A stretch of DNA of 64,000 nucleotides from contig NZ_JAUOPE010000015.1 in assembly GCF_030546755.1 (NCBI RefSeq), positions 50,499 to 114,498 on the forward strand, in the 5' to 3' direction. The notes beneath the pieces are model-generated. The model ran no database searches and was not told where the DNA came from. It worked only from the letters and a program-made list of their open reading frames with translations. This document shows positions 43,474 through 52,500 of the stretch, one piece after another. Within the stretch, counting starts at the first letter, position 1, and every line of letters begins with the position of its first letter. A program made the translations under genes and the position numbers. The stretch comes from Colwellia sp. 1_MG-2023. GTDB taxonomy: Bacteria; Pseudomonadota; Gammaproteobacteria; Enterobacterales; Alteromonadaceae.

Positions 43474-44196
43474 ATGTCAATTTCACATACTCGCTTAGAT
43501 CGCTTTATTGGTGAGCATCTGCAGATTAGTCGCCGTGATGTAAGATTAATGCTTGCGCAAAGGCGAATCTCAGTTGATGGTCAAGCAGTTAACGAAATTG
43601 GTTTTATTATTAATAAATTTTCACATGTTCAGTTAGACGGTGAAACGCTACAAAACCATCAAGCGTATTATGTAATGTTACATAAACCGGTTGGTGTCGT
43701 GAGCGCCACCGTTGATGCGCAGCATCGAACTGTTATTGATTTACTCTCTCATCCCGCCAAAAATGAATTACACATTGTTGGTCGTTTAGATCTGAATACC
43801 TCAGGACTCGTATTATTAACCAATGATAGCCGTTGGTCAGAACGATTAATGTCACCCGAGCATAAAGTCGCTAAAAAATATTTAGTTACCGTTGAGCATC
43901 CAATTAGCAAAGAGCAGGAGCGAGATTATATCGATGCTTTCGCCAAAGGCATGTATTTTCAATATGAAGATATTACCACCATGCCCGCCAGTTTAATGAT
44001 GATTGATCCCCACCTATTGGAAGTTCAGTTATTTGAAGGTAAATATCATCAAATTAAACGTATGTTTGGTCGTTTTCAAAACCCTGTTATAGGACTACAT
44101 CGCAAGTCAGTAGGCGCACTGGAATTAGATGCCGAACTCGCAGTTGGAGAAAGCCGCATGTTAACGAGCGAAGAAGTGAGCAGTATTTTTAATTAG
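43474..44196 (+). CDS. RsuA-family rRNA pseudouridine synthase
   Basis: A 240-residue enzyme. The N-terminal S4 RNA-binding domain (RLDRFIGEHLQISRRDVRLM, about 7-50) precedes the catalytic domain with GRLDLNTSGLVLLTND, catalytic Asp106, and the later FEGKYHQIKRMFG motif of the RsuA/RluB/E/F branch. Size fits RsuA (uridine 516 of 16S rRNA in E. coli). Which uridine is modified cannot be certain without alignment, so no symbol is given. Acts on ribosomal RNA in the cytoplasm. Confidence 0.88.
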   Translation: MSISHTRLDRFIGEHLQISRRDVRLMLAQRRISVDGQAVNEIGFIINKFSHVQLDGETLQNHQAYYVMLHKPVGVVSATVDAQHRTVIDLLSHPAKNELHIVGRLDLNTSGLVLLTNDSRWSERLMSPEHKVAKKYLVTVEHPISKEQERDYIDAFAKGMYFQYEDITTMPASLMMIDPHLLEVQLFEGKYHQIKRMFGRFQNPVIGLHRKSVGALELDAELAVGESRMLTSEEVSSIFN

Positions 44197-44263
44197 TGCC
44201 GCAACGACTTTTTACCGAAAATTACTGCAAAGCAGAGCATATGATGAGTTTGCTATTTATCTG

Positions 44264-45001
44264 TTATTTGCGACTACTTTGTCTAAAATCAGACGGTAAT
44301 ACGCCAAAAAATAACCGAAATTGTTTACTGAAATAACTGTGATCAGTAAACCCCGTTTCTTCACCGACTTGAGAAATAGGTGTATTGCTTTCAACTAATA
44401 AGCGTCGCGCATTTTCTAAACGCACTTCATTAATAAATTGCTTAGGGGTTTTTGCTAAGTACTTTTTAAAGCGGCGTTCTAATGCACTAACGGATAAATG
44501 GGCAACTTCTGCTAATTCATCTATAGTGAAATGTTGATGATAGTGGCTGCGAATGTAATCAACAGGTACTTTTACTGCATCAACGCCAGACAGCGCGATG
44601 GTTTGTTTTTGTAAATGCCGAGTGATGCCGTAAGAGCCGATTATTTCCCCTTGCTTGTTTGTTATAGGTCTTTTGGAAGTTGCATACCAAGCCGCGTCTC
44701 CTGTTTCTGTCATATTCATTTCTAGTCGTTCAGTTACGCTTTGTCCGGCTAAAATCTTATTATCATCTCGAATAAATTGTTTCGCTAAGTGAGGAGGAGA
44801 AAAATCGAAATCTGTTTTTCCGACGATTTTTTGTAAACCTTTAACACTTTTGTGGTCGATAAAAGCTTGGTTTGCATGAATAAAGTTGTGATTTTTATCT
44901 TTTATCCAAAATAATACTCCAGGCAGAAGATCAAACATTGAGATCAGTTGCTCGCCGCCCATTTGGGCAATAAACCGTGAGACATTTTGCTCAGTCATCA
45001 A
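44264..45001 (-). CDS. PAS-AraC family transcriptional regulator
   Basis: A 245-residue regulator. The N-terminal PAS domain (about 20-130) has FWIKDKNHNFIHANQAF, VGKTDFDFSPPHLA and SYGITRHL. The C-terminal AraC double HTH (about 145-242) has FTIDELAEVAHLSVSALERR and the signature ISQVGEETGFTDHSYFSKQF. It is divergent from the sugar-oxidation operon beginning at 45145, the most likely target. The PAS domain probably senses a small molecule such as a sugar or its oxidised derivative. No ligand can be named. Confidence 0.9.
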   Translation of the reverse strand: MMTEQNVSRFIAQMGGEQLISMFDLLPGVLFWIKDKNHNFIHANQAFIDHKSVKGLQKIVGKTDFDFSPPHLAKQFIRDDNKILAGQSVTERLEMNMTETGDAAWYATSKRPITNKQGEIIGSYGITRHLQKQTIALSGVDAVKVPVDYIRSHYHQHFTIDELAEVAHLSVSALERRFKKYLAKTPKQFINEVRLENARRLLVESNTPISQVGEETGFTDHSYFSKQFRLFFGVLPSDFRQSSRK

Positions 45002-45144
45002 TTTATTATCCTGTAAATTAAATTAACAATAAAAATTTAAACGCCGAATTTGTTGCATTTAAAACCGATTTATTAATAACACATTTTTCCGACAAGCTCC
45101 TATAGTAAATAACAAGTATTTGATCATTGAATTGGATTTATCTA

Positions 45145-46308
45145 GTGAAAAAAGTTCGTATGGGCATGGTTGGTGGTGGTGAAGGAGCCTTTATTGGCGC
45201 CGTTCATCGTATTGCTGCTGCAATTGATGGCGAAATAGCATTGGTTTGCGGGGCGTTTAGCTCAACTAAAGAAAAGAGTTTGTCCTCCGGTTTAGGCTTA
45301 TATCTCGATAAATCAAGATGCTATGAAAGTTATCAAGAAATGTTTAAGCAAGAGGCCATGTTACCTGAAAATGAACGTATGGATTTTGTCGCCATTGTAA
45401 CGCCTAATCATTTACATTTTCCGGTTGCTAAACTCGCCATGGAGTATGGCTTTCACGTGATGTCGGATAAACCTGCCACGTTAAGCTTAGCGCAGGCTTA
45501 CGAGTTAAAAAATGTTATTGATAAACATGCCATGCTTTACGGATTAACTCACACCTATACGGGGTATCCACTCATAAAACAAGCTAAGCACCTCATTGAA
45601 CAAGGCGATTTAGGCAATATTGTTAAAGTAGTTGTTGAGTATAGCCAAGGCTGGTTGGCATCAAAATCAGATGAAAGTAGTAAACAAGCAAGTTGGCGGT
45701 TAGATCCTGAAAAATCAGGTATTAGCTGCTGTATTGGGGATATTGGCGTGCATGCGGCAAACCTTGCTGAGTATGTTTCTGGATTAACCATCGATAATAT
45801 TTGCGCTGATATTTCCTCCACAATTGCCGGTAGAACATTAGATGATGATGGCACGGTGATGTTGAAATTTTCAAATGGTGCGAAAGGGGTTTTACTTGCC
45901 AGTCAAATTTCAATCGGTGATGAAAATAATTTAACCCTACGTATTTATGGCGATAAAAAAAGTATTGAATGGTCGCATTTAACGCCTAACACTTTATTGC
46001 TTAAATCGAATGATGAGCCTACCCAGCAAATAAGAGCAGGTGTTGGAAAATTGTGTGATGCTGCACAAGGTGCAATGAGAACGCCAGCCGGACACCCCGA
46101 AGGTTATTTAGAGGCTTTCGCGAATCTTTATCTTAATTTTGCTCAGCAAATTCGCGCTTTCCAAGCAAATCAAACCTGTGATAACCAAACGTTTGATGTT
46201 CCGGGTATCGATGAAGCAATACGCGGTATGGCATTTATTGAAGGTGTCGTCGCTGCTAGTCAATCTGAAACTAAGTGGCACCCGTTACTGTCACCAATAG
46301 CTAAATAA
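45145..46308 (+). CDS. Gfo/Idh/MocA family oxidoreductase
   Basis: A 387-residue NAD(P)-dependent sugar oxidoreductase. I placed the start at GTG 45145 because RMGMVGGGEGAFIGAVHR is the family's opening; a frame from TTG at 45127 is possible. The Rossmann GGGEG is at about 9-13. The motif VTPNHLHFPVAKLAMEYG with the following DKPATLSL (the conserved E/D-K-P lysine) is diagnostic. The C-terminal half contains GDIGVHAANLAEYVSG, with the catalytic His-like position. First gene of a sugar operon; could reduce or oxidise a 3-keto sugar. Confidence 0.9.
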   Translation: MKKVRMGMVGGGEGAFIGAVHRIAAAIDGEIALVCGAFSSTKEKSLSSGLGLYLDKSRCYESYQEMFKQEAMLPENERMDFVAIVTPNHLHFPVAKLAMEYGFHVMSDKPATLSLAQAYELKNVIDKHAMLYGLTHTYTGYPLIKQAKHLIEQGDLGNIVKVVVEYSQGWLASKSDESSKQASWRLDPEKSGISCCIGDIGVHAANLAEYVSGLTIDNICADISSTIAGRTLDDDGTVMLKFSNGAKGVLLASQISIGDENNLTLRIYGDKKSIEWSHLTPNTLLLKSNDEPTQQIRAGVGKLCDAAQGAMRTPAGHPEGYLEAFANLYLNFAQQIRAFQANQTCDNQTFDVPGIDEAIRGMAFIEGVVAASQSETKWHPLLSPIAK

Positions 46309-46321
46309 GGAAGCGAATAAA

Positions 46322-47443
46322 ATGGAAAACAATACATCAAGTTTGCTTACTTCAAAGCAAGAAAGCTCAACTTATCGTACTCAATCTCATACTACTCAAA
46401 TTAAAGGGCCAGGTATTTTTCTTGCACAATTTTGTCAAGATAAGGCACCTTTTAATAATTTAGCAGCGATTTGTGCTTGGGTTGCTAGTTTAGGGTACAA
46501 AGCGGTACAAATACCTACATGGGATAAACGATTATTTGATTTAAAGCTCGCTTATGAAAGTAAAACCTATTGTGACGAAATACAGTGCATTGTCAGTGAT
46601 GCAGGGTTAAGCATTAGTGAATTATCAACGCATTTACAAGGGCAGCTGGTTGCGGTTCATCCTGCTTATGATAAGCAATTTGATGGTTTTGCGGTTGAAG
46701 AAGTAAAAAATAATCCACAAGCTAGAACCGACTGGGCTATTGACCAAGTCTCGATGGCGGCCAAAGTAAGTGCTAACTTTGGTTTGGCGGCTCATGCCTC
46801 ATTTTCTGGCTCTTTGTTGTGGCAAACGGTATATCCGTGGCCGCAACGACCTGCCGGCTTGGTCGAAGACGGCTTTAAAGAATTAGCCAAGCGTTGGTTA
46901 CCTATTCTCAATAAGTTTGACGAAGCCGGTGTCGATATTTGTTATGAATTACACCCTGGTGAAGATTTACATGACGGGGTAACTTTTGAACGTTTTCTGC
47001 AAGCAACCGGCAATCATCAGCGGGTGAATATTCTTTACGATCCAAGTCATTTTATTTTACAACAACTGGATTATTTGGCGTTTATTGATATTTATCATCA
47101 GCATATTAAAGCCTTTCATGTGAAAGATGCTGAATTTAGACCAAACGGGAGAAGTGGTGTTTATGGGGGCTACCAAGATTGGCAAAACCGTCCAGGCCGT
47201 TTTCGTTCTTTAGGCGATGGTCAAATTGACTTTAAACAAATATTTAGCAAATTAACCCAATATGGTTACCAAGGTTGGGCTGTATTGGAATGGGAATGTT
47301 GTTTAAAACATCCCGAAGATGGAGCGAAAGAAGGTGCGCCATTTATTGAGCAGCATCTAATCAGAACCCCAGAGCATGCCTTCGATGATTTTGCCTCAAG
47401 TGGTGAAGATGCCGCGTTAAATCGTCAAATTTTAGGGCTTTAA
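46322..47443 (+). CDS. Sugar phosphate isomerase/epimerase (AP-endonuclease-2-like TIM barrel)
   Basis: A 373-residue TIM-barrel protein of the xylose-isomerase-like superfamily. Typical metal-site motifs: ICYELHPGEDLHDG with Glu and His, ILYDPSHFIL with Asp-x-Ser-His, AFHVKDAEF with His-x-x-Asp, and GWAVLEWECC with the last Glu. It is cytoplasmic and has no signal peptide. It lies 13 bp after the Gfo/Idh/MocA gene. Relatives work as sugar epimerases, inosose dehydratases or, in 3-keto-glycoside pathways, as lyases. In this operon a role on a 3-keto intermediate is inferred. Confidence 0.85.
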   Translation: MENNTSSLLTSKQESSTYRTQSHTTQIKGPGIFLAQFCQDKAPFNNLAAICAWVASLGYKAVQIPTWDKRLFDLKLAYESKTYCDEIQCIVSDAGLSISELSTHLQGQLVAVHPAYDKQFDGFAVEEVKNNPQARTDWAIDQVSMAAKVSANFGLAAHASFSGSLLWQTVYPWPQRPAGLVEDGFKELAKRWLPILNKFDEAGVDICYELHPGEDLHDGVTFERFLQATGNHQRVNILYDPSHFILQQLDYLAFIDIYHQHIKAFHVKDAEFRPNGRSGVYGGYQDWQNRPGRFRSLGDGQIDFKQIFSKLTQYGYQGWAVLEWECCLKHPEDGAKEGAPFIEQHLIRTPEHAFDDFASSGEDAALNRQILGL

Positions 47444-47486
47444 ATGTTAACTGTTCATGCAGTTGAAATTAAAATAGGAATGAAAA

Positions 47487-48731
47487 ATGTCAGAACAAAT
47501 AAATAAAAATAAGCTTTTTATTGCGAGTTGTTTAGCGCTCACAGTAACAGCGATGACTTTTGCTATTCGCGCAGGAATTTTAGGCCAACTTAGCCAAGAT
47601 TTTGCTTTATCAGATACTCAGTTAGGCTGGATTAATGCCATGGCGTTTTTAGGGTTTCCTATCGCCACTATGTTAGGCGGCTTATTGTATAACTTCTTTG
47701 GCGCTAAAAAATTGGTCACTATCGCTTTTGTTGGTCATATCCTTGGTTTGATTTTAACCATTAGCGCGGACGGGTTTTGGTCGTTATTAATATCAAGTTT
47801 CTGTATTGGTTTTGCTAATGGCGCCGTGGAAGCAGGTTGTAACCCATTAATTGCTGATATGTATCATAAAAACAAAACCACTATGCTTAATAGATTTCAC
47901 GTTTGGTTTCCTGGCGGCATAGTTGTTGGCGCATTAATCTCAAAAATGATGACAGACATGAGCTTTGGCTGGCAAGCGCAAATTGCCGTAATGTTAGTGC
48001 CTACGGTTATCTATGGTTATTTAATTCTGTCGCAAAGCTTTCCTAAAACCGACAACATTGAAACGTCAACGAGTAAAAATATCAAAGCGTTATTTTCGCC
48101 TTTATTCCTCTTCATGGCTGTTTGTATGACGCTCACAACGACGAGTGAATTAGGAACGCAACAATGGATTGAACGTATTTTAGGTTCATCTGGTGCTTCG
48201 CCAATGTTAATTATGGCGATGATCACCGGCGTTATGGCTGTAGGTCGTTATTTTGCCGGCCCTATTGTTCACAAATTTAACCCTTCGGGGGTGTTACTTT
48301 ATTCAGCGGTTGTCACCACCATTGGTATTTATTCAATGAGTGTTGCTACCGGTAATATGGTGTATGTATCAGCGCTTTTATTTGCCTTAGGGGTTACGTA
48401 TTTTTGGCCAACAATGGTGGGATTTGTCGCAGAAAACATTCCTGATTCAGGCGCTTTAGGTATGTCTTTATTGGGTGGGATCGGGATGTTTGCCGTAAGT
48501 ATGTGGAACCCTGTGATCGGCAAATGGATAGATGAAGCTCGTCAACAAGCACTAACGCTTAATAGTGATCCTGCGCTTGCTGAATTAGCGGCAGGTCAAG
48601 CAACTCTCGCTAACCTAAGTATCTTTCCGTTTGTACTGATTTTTGCCTTTACTGGTTTAGTATTGGTCATGCGAAAAGCTGCGGCTACACAAGTATCAAC
48701 AGACACTGAGGAGGCGAACATTGAAAAATAA
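47487..48731 (+). CDS. MFS sugar permease
   Basis: A 414-residue transporter with about 12 transmembrane segments. The first loop contains the MFS-like YNFFGAKKLVTI segment, and the middle loop is long and charged (PKTDNIETSTSKNIKALF, about 181-198). FHVWFPGGIVVGAL and GFANGAVEAGCNPLIADM recall the FHS/hexose branch. It ends with a 40-residue cytoplasmic tail. It lies in the sugar operon and its last codons overlap the next gene by 11 bp. It probably imports the operon's sugar or glycoside by proton symport. Confidence 0.88.
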   Translation: MSEQINKNKLFIASCLALTVTAMTFAIRAGILGQLSQDFALSDTQLGWINAMAFLGFPIATMLGGLLYNFFGAKKLVTIAFVGHILGLILTISADGFWSLLISSFCIGFANGAVEAGCNPLIADMYHKNKTTMLNRFHVWFPGGIVVGALISKMMTDMSFGWQAQIAVMLVPTVIYGYLILSQSFPKTDNIETSTSKNIKALFSPLFLFMAVCMTLTTTSELGTQQWIERILGSSGASPMLIMAMITGVMAVGRYFAGPIVHKFNPSGVLLYSAVVTTIGIYSMSVATGNMVYVSALLFALGVTYFWPTMVGFVAENIPDSGALGMSLLGGIGMFAVSMWNPVIGKWIDEARQQALTLNSDPALAELAAGQATLANLSIFPFVLIFAFTGLVLVMRKAAATQVSTDTEEANIEK

Positions 48732-49413
48732 TCGTAATTATTCAACTTTGCCATTTTCAATGAATAAAGCAGACGTTCAAAACTCTGACGTCAAAAGTAC
48801 TGAAATGAAACCGCAAGTTGAACAAAGTAAACGACAATTTTTACGTGGCTTAACGGCGTTAATGGGCGCGGCTGCAGTTACACCATTTATCAGCGGTGAT
48901 GCCTTAGCAGTAGCCTTTAGTTATCAGCCTAACAGCCATAGTGCTTTGCAAGCAGGTAAACTTTTTACATTAAAACAAATGCAAATATTACATGATATTT
49001 GTGCGGTGGTGTTACCTAGAACAGATACGCCAAGTGCGGCTGAGTTGGACGTTCATGGCTTTTTAGATCATCAATTATCTGTGTGCTATGACCAAGAAAA
49101 CCAACAACAAGCTGTTGCACTTGTTGAAAAAATTAACGTTCAGAGCAACGCGAACTTTAACAAAGCGTTTATTGAGTTAAATAACATAAACCAACAGGAT
49201 TTATTGGTTGCTTTAGAAGCAGAAAAACTTGGATTTACCTCGCAAGATAAACACGCATTTAAAGCATTAAAGTCACTATTAGTGTTTGGATTTTTCACCA
49301 CTGAAATTGGTGCAACTCAAGCGTTAAATTATCAAGCTGTTCCAGGTGGCTTTGAAGGCTCAGTAGCCTATTCATCGTTTAAAAAATCATGGGGTTCTTT
49401 GGCGTATTACTAA
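48721..49413 (+). CDS. Gluconate 2-dehydrogenase subunit 3-like protein, partner of the GMC enzyme
   Basis: A 230-residue protein beginning at TTG 48721, chosen because GAGGAGG stands six bases upstream. SKRQFLRGLTALMGAAAVTP (about 36-55) is a twin-arginine-like signal with Lys-Arg in place of Arg-Arg. The mature domain is of the Gluconate_2-dh3 type (LFTLKQMQILHDICAVVLPR, DVHGFLDHQLS, PGGFEGSVAYSSFKKSWGSL). These subunits help export or assemble the FAD-containing GMC subunit in the periplasm. It overlaps the MFS gene and precedes the GMC gene by 28 bp. Confidence 0.88.
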   Translation: MKNNRNYSTLPFSMNKADVQNSDVKSTEMKPQVEQSKRQFLRGLTALMGAAAVTPFISGDALAVAFSYQPNSHSALQAGKLFTLKQMQILHDICAVVLPRTDTPSAAELDVHGFLDHQLSVCYDQENQQQAVALVEKINVQSNANFNKAFIELNNINQQDLLVALEAEKLGFTSQDKHAFKALKSLLVFGFFTTEIGATQALNYQAVPGGFEGSVAYSSFKKSWGSLAYY

Positions 49414-49441
49414 GTTAGTAATTGCTAAGTGAGAGATAGTT

Positions 49442-51175
49442 ATGGATCAAGAATTATATATTAATAACAGCACTGAAGAATATGATGCCTTAGTGATTGG
49501 CTCTGGCATTTCAGGTGGTTGGGCAGCCAAAGAATTTTGCGAGCGAGGCTTGAAAACCTTAATGGTAGAGCGTGGCCGTGTTGTTGAGCATCGCAAAGAT
49601 TATATTGGTGAAGGAAAAGGTCCTTGGGAATTTGCCAATCGAATGAAAGTAGATAATTTACTTGTTGAAGAACAGTATAAAGTACAGAAAAAATGTTACG
49701 CGTTTCATGATGCAACCAAACACTTTTTTGGTAATGACAAAGATTTACCTTATTCAACGGAAAAGGGCACTGATTTTACTTGGATCAGAGCGAATCAACT
49801 CGGTGGAAAGTCATTGTTATGGCATCGTCAATCGTACCGGTTTAGTGATAATGAATTTAATGCCAATAAAGCCGATGGTGTTGGCAACGATTGGCCGATT
49901 CGTTATAAAGATCTTGAAGCGTGGTATAGCCATGTTGAAAAGCATGCTGGGATAAGCGGTAACTATGACAACTTGCCACAAATTCCAGATAGTGAATTTT
50001 TACCTCCTTTCGAGTGGATGAAACCTGAAAAAGATTTACAAAAAAAGTTTGCCCGTCTTTTTCCTGAACGTCCGATGATTATGGGGCGTACGGCTCATTT
50101 AACTCAGCCGACCGCGCTCCATATTTCACAAGGGCGAGTACAATGCCAAGCAAGAAATGAATGTCAAAAAGGTTGTTCATTCGGCGCTTATTTTTCTACG
50201 CAAAGCTCTACTTTACCGGCTGCAGCTAAAACAGGTAATTTACATATTGCCCCTAATAGCGTAGTTCATAGCTTAATTTACGATGAAAAAACCAATCGCG
50301 TGAAAGGCGTTAAAGTTATTGATAATGACAATTTAACGACCCGTGAATACTTTGCCAAAGTGGTGTTTTTATGTGCTTCAACCCTTGGTTCAACGCAAAT
50401 TATGCTGAACTCAACATCGAAAAAGTTCCCGAATGGCATTGCCAATAGCTCGGGCGTGTTAGGTCATTATTTAATGGATCATGTATACAATGCGGGCGCG
50501 AGTGGTCGATTAGAAGGTTATGAAAATGAATATTATTCAGGCCGTCGTCCTACCGCAGCATATATCCCAAATTTTCAATTTGAGCCTTCCAAATATAAGA
50601 AAAACTATAAACGCGGCTATGCTTTAGCGGGCGGTGCCGGTCGAAGTAATTGGCAAGGAAATCGTTTTCAAGACGGTATTGGTGCTGACTTTAAACAGCA
50701 GCTAACTCAAGCCGGAGATTGGTATTTTGGCTTGCATGCTCAAGGTGAAATGTTACCCCGATATGAAAATCAGGTGTCATTACATGCGACCAAAAAAGAT
50801 AAATGGGGGATCCCTCAATTACACATAAATTGTCAGTGGTCAGAGAATGAAAGACTAATGATGGCTGATGCGGCGGAAACGGCGAAAGATATGCTCGTAA
50901 AAGCGGGGGTAAAAGACGTTACTAGTTATACATCACTGGATAAAAATGCCCCAGGATTAGCGATTCATGAAGTTGGTACGGCTCGCATGGGACGCGATCC
51001 GGCTGATTCAGTGTTAAATGCTTATAATCAAACCCATGATATTCCTAATTTATTTGTTACTGATGGCTCAAGTTTTTGCTCGACAGCTGTTGTTAACCCA
51101 TCATTAACATTTATGGCGCTTACCGTTAGGGCGGTTGATTACGCGGTAAAAGAGATGAACGCAAAACGAATTTAG
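49442..51175 (+). CDS. GMC family FAD oxidoreductase, probable glycoside 3-dehydrogenase large subunit
   Basis: A 577-residue flavoprotein. The ADP-binding motif is VIGSGISGGWAAKEF (18-32), followed by VERGR. Middle regions contain GGKSLLWHRQSYR. The C-terminal GMC domain has HEVGTARMGRDP and VTDGSSFCSTAVVNPSLTFM with the catalytic His/Asn. It lacks its own signal peptide and presumably travels with the twin-arginine-type subunit encoded upstream. Together with that subunit it matches sugar/glucoside 3-dehydrogenases that make 3-keto sugars. The electron acceptor may be a cytochrome, but no cytochrome gene is in the operon. Confidence 0.88.
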   Translation: MDQELYINNSTEEYDALVIGSGISGGWAAKEFCERGLKTLMVERGRVVEHRKDYIGEGKGPWEFANRMKVDNLLVEEQYKVQKKCYAFHDATKHFFGNDKDLPYSTEKGTDFTWIRANQLGGKSLLWHRQSYRFSDNEFNANKADGVGNDWPIRYKDLEAWYSHVEKHAGISGNYDNLPQIPDSEFLPPFEWMKPEKDLQKKFARLFPERPMIMGRTAHLTQPTALHISQGRVQCQARNECQKGCSFGAYFSTQSSTLPAAAKTGNLHIAPNSVVHSLIYDEKTNRVKGVKVIDNDNLTTREYFAKVVFLCASTLGSTQIMLNSTSKKFPNGIANSSGVLGHYLMDHVYNAGASGRLEGYENEYYSGRRPTAAYIPNFQFEPSKYKKNYKRGYALAGGAGRSNWQGNRFQDGIGADFKQQLTQAGDWYFGLHAQGEMLPRYENQVSLHATKKDKWGIPQLHINCQWSENERLMMADAAETAKDMLVKAGVKDVTSYTSLDKNAPGLAIHEVGTARMGRDPADSVLNAYNQTHDIPNLFVTDGSSFCSTAVVNPSLTFMALTVRAVDYAVKEMNAKRI

Positions 51176-51223
51176 TCGTTGTATAAACCTTGGATAAACT
51201 AAACCGAAATGTAAGAGAAAATA

Positions 51224-52102
51224 ATGAAAAAATTTAAAGATATCTTAAGTATGCTTGTAGCGAGCAGTAGTTTGCTTTTCGCCACGTTAGCGACAGCTCA
51301 TGATAATCACGAAAAATCTAATTTTACTACTTCACCACAATTGAGTGTGCAACTTTGGTCTGTTAAAGATGAAGTTAAAGCAGACTTCAAAGGAACCCTT
51401 AAAACGTTAGCGGAAATGGGCTTTGAAGGGGTGGAGTTTGCTAATGAATTTGGTGAATTTTCAGGCAATGCAACCGCAATAAAACAAGTGTTAGATTCAC
51501 TTTCGTTAAAAGGCAGCGGTGCGCATGTCTCTTTTGAGCAACTCAATGATGAAAATTTTGCTGACACCGTTAAGTTTTATCAAACACTCGAAGTTGATAT
51601 GTTGATTGTCGGTTGGGATGAACGTGCTTGGCACCCAGAAGGCATAAAAGAAGTAGTGGCGTTATTAAACAAGCTTGCAAAAAAATTAGCGCCATTTGGC
51701 ATGAAAACTGGTTTTCATAATCATGATCATGAATTTAATGACTATGCAGGAACAACTTACTGGGATTATCTAGCGATGAACACGCCTGAAAATGTAGTAC
51801 TTCAGCAAGATGTTGGTTGGACAACGTATGCAGGAAAAGACCCTATTGCTTACGTTGAAAAATACCCTGGCAGAACGATAACCACTCATTACAAAGTTAA
51901 ACTCCCTAAAGGTACTCACGGAAAACTGCCTATTATTGGTCAAGATACTATTGATTGGTTGAATTTAACGAAAGCTAATATGACGGTTGGCGGTACAATA
52001 TGGTTAGTCGTTGAACAAGAAGAGTACCCTAATGGCTTAACCCCACTGCAAGCGGTAGCTGAATCAAAGCGTGGCTTAGATAAGGTTTTAGAAAAGTTAT
52101 AA
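51224..52102 (+). CDS. Secreted sugar phosphate isomerase/epimerase-like TIM barrel protein
   Basis: A 292-residue protein with a signal peptide (MKKFKDILSMLVASSSLLFATLATA, cleavage after ATA at residue 25). The mature part is a xylose-isomerase-like TIM barrel: LSVQLWSVKDEV, MGFEGVEFANEFGEF with Glu, GFHNHDHEFND with the His cluster, QQDVGWTTYAG, and VVEQEEYPNG with Glu. The whole is small for the family. Periplasmic location fits action on the 3-keto product of the GMC dehydrogenase. Known relatives include 3-keto-glycoside lyases, but activity is inferred. It is the last gene of the operon. Confidence 0.85.
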   Translation: MKKFKDILSMLVASSSLLFATLATAHDNHEKSNFTTSPQLSVQLWSVKDEVKADFKGTLKTLAEMGFEGVEFANEFGEFSGNATAIKQVLDSLSLKGSGAHVSFEQLNDENFADTVKFYQTLEVDMLIVGWDERAWHPEGIKEVVALLNKLAKKLAPFGMKTGFHNHDHEFNDYAGTTYWDYLAMNTPENVVLQQDVGWTTYAGKDPIAYVEKYPGRTITTHYKVKLPKGTHGKLPIIGQDTIDWLNLTKANMTVGGTIWLVVEQEEYPNGLTPLQAVAESKRGLDKVLEKL

Positions 52103-52182
52103 TAAGTAAACGATAAAGTATTTTAGACGTCTATATAGCTAAAATGTAGTCAACGTTATTTAGCTATGATAAAGTAGCGCAA

Positions 52183-52388
52183 ATTTTATGGTGTCTGTGT
52201 GTTTATTCAACAGAATTAAAAACACAGCTTAAAAGGGAATGTGGTGCATACCAACTATTTTCATAGAGGTATAATTCCGCAACTGTTCCCGCAACTGTAA
52301 GTAGAGCTGAATTTTATTACCACTGGCATAACTGCTGGGAAGGATAAATTTGGGTTATCTCTATAAGTCAGGAGACCTGCCATAAAAT
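52183..52388 (+). promoter_or_regulatory. Cobalamin riboswitch 1 (upstream of btuD)
   Basis: Complete element. P1 is ATTTTATGG (52183-52191) with CCATAAAAT (52380-52388). Inside, the conserved blocks AAAGGGAA-x3-GGTG, ATTCC, CCCGCAACTGTAA, CCACTG, CTGGGAAGG and the B12 box GTCAGGAGACCTGCC (52367-52381) come in canonical order. A small hairpin (ATACC/GGTAT) is inserted after GGTG. After the box, an AATACCAC/GTGGTATT hairpin (52470-52499) ends directly before ATG 52501, with a competing GGTATT at 52420-52425, an arrangement suited to control of translation start. Confidence 0.93.
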
Positions 52389-52500
52389 AATACGAATATA
52401 CTGTGCGGGTAACATGGTAGGTATTTTGTTGCACTATCTCCTTACATTCCTGCACAAAATTTCCTTACCAATACCACGCTGATTTAACCTTGTGGTATTT

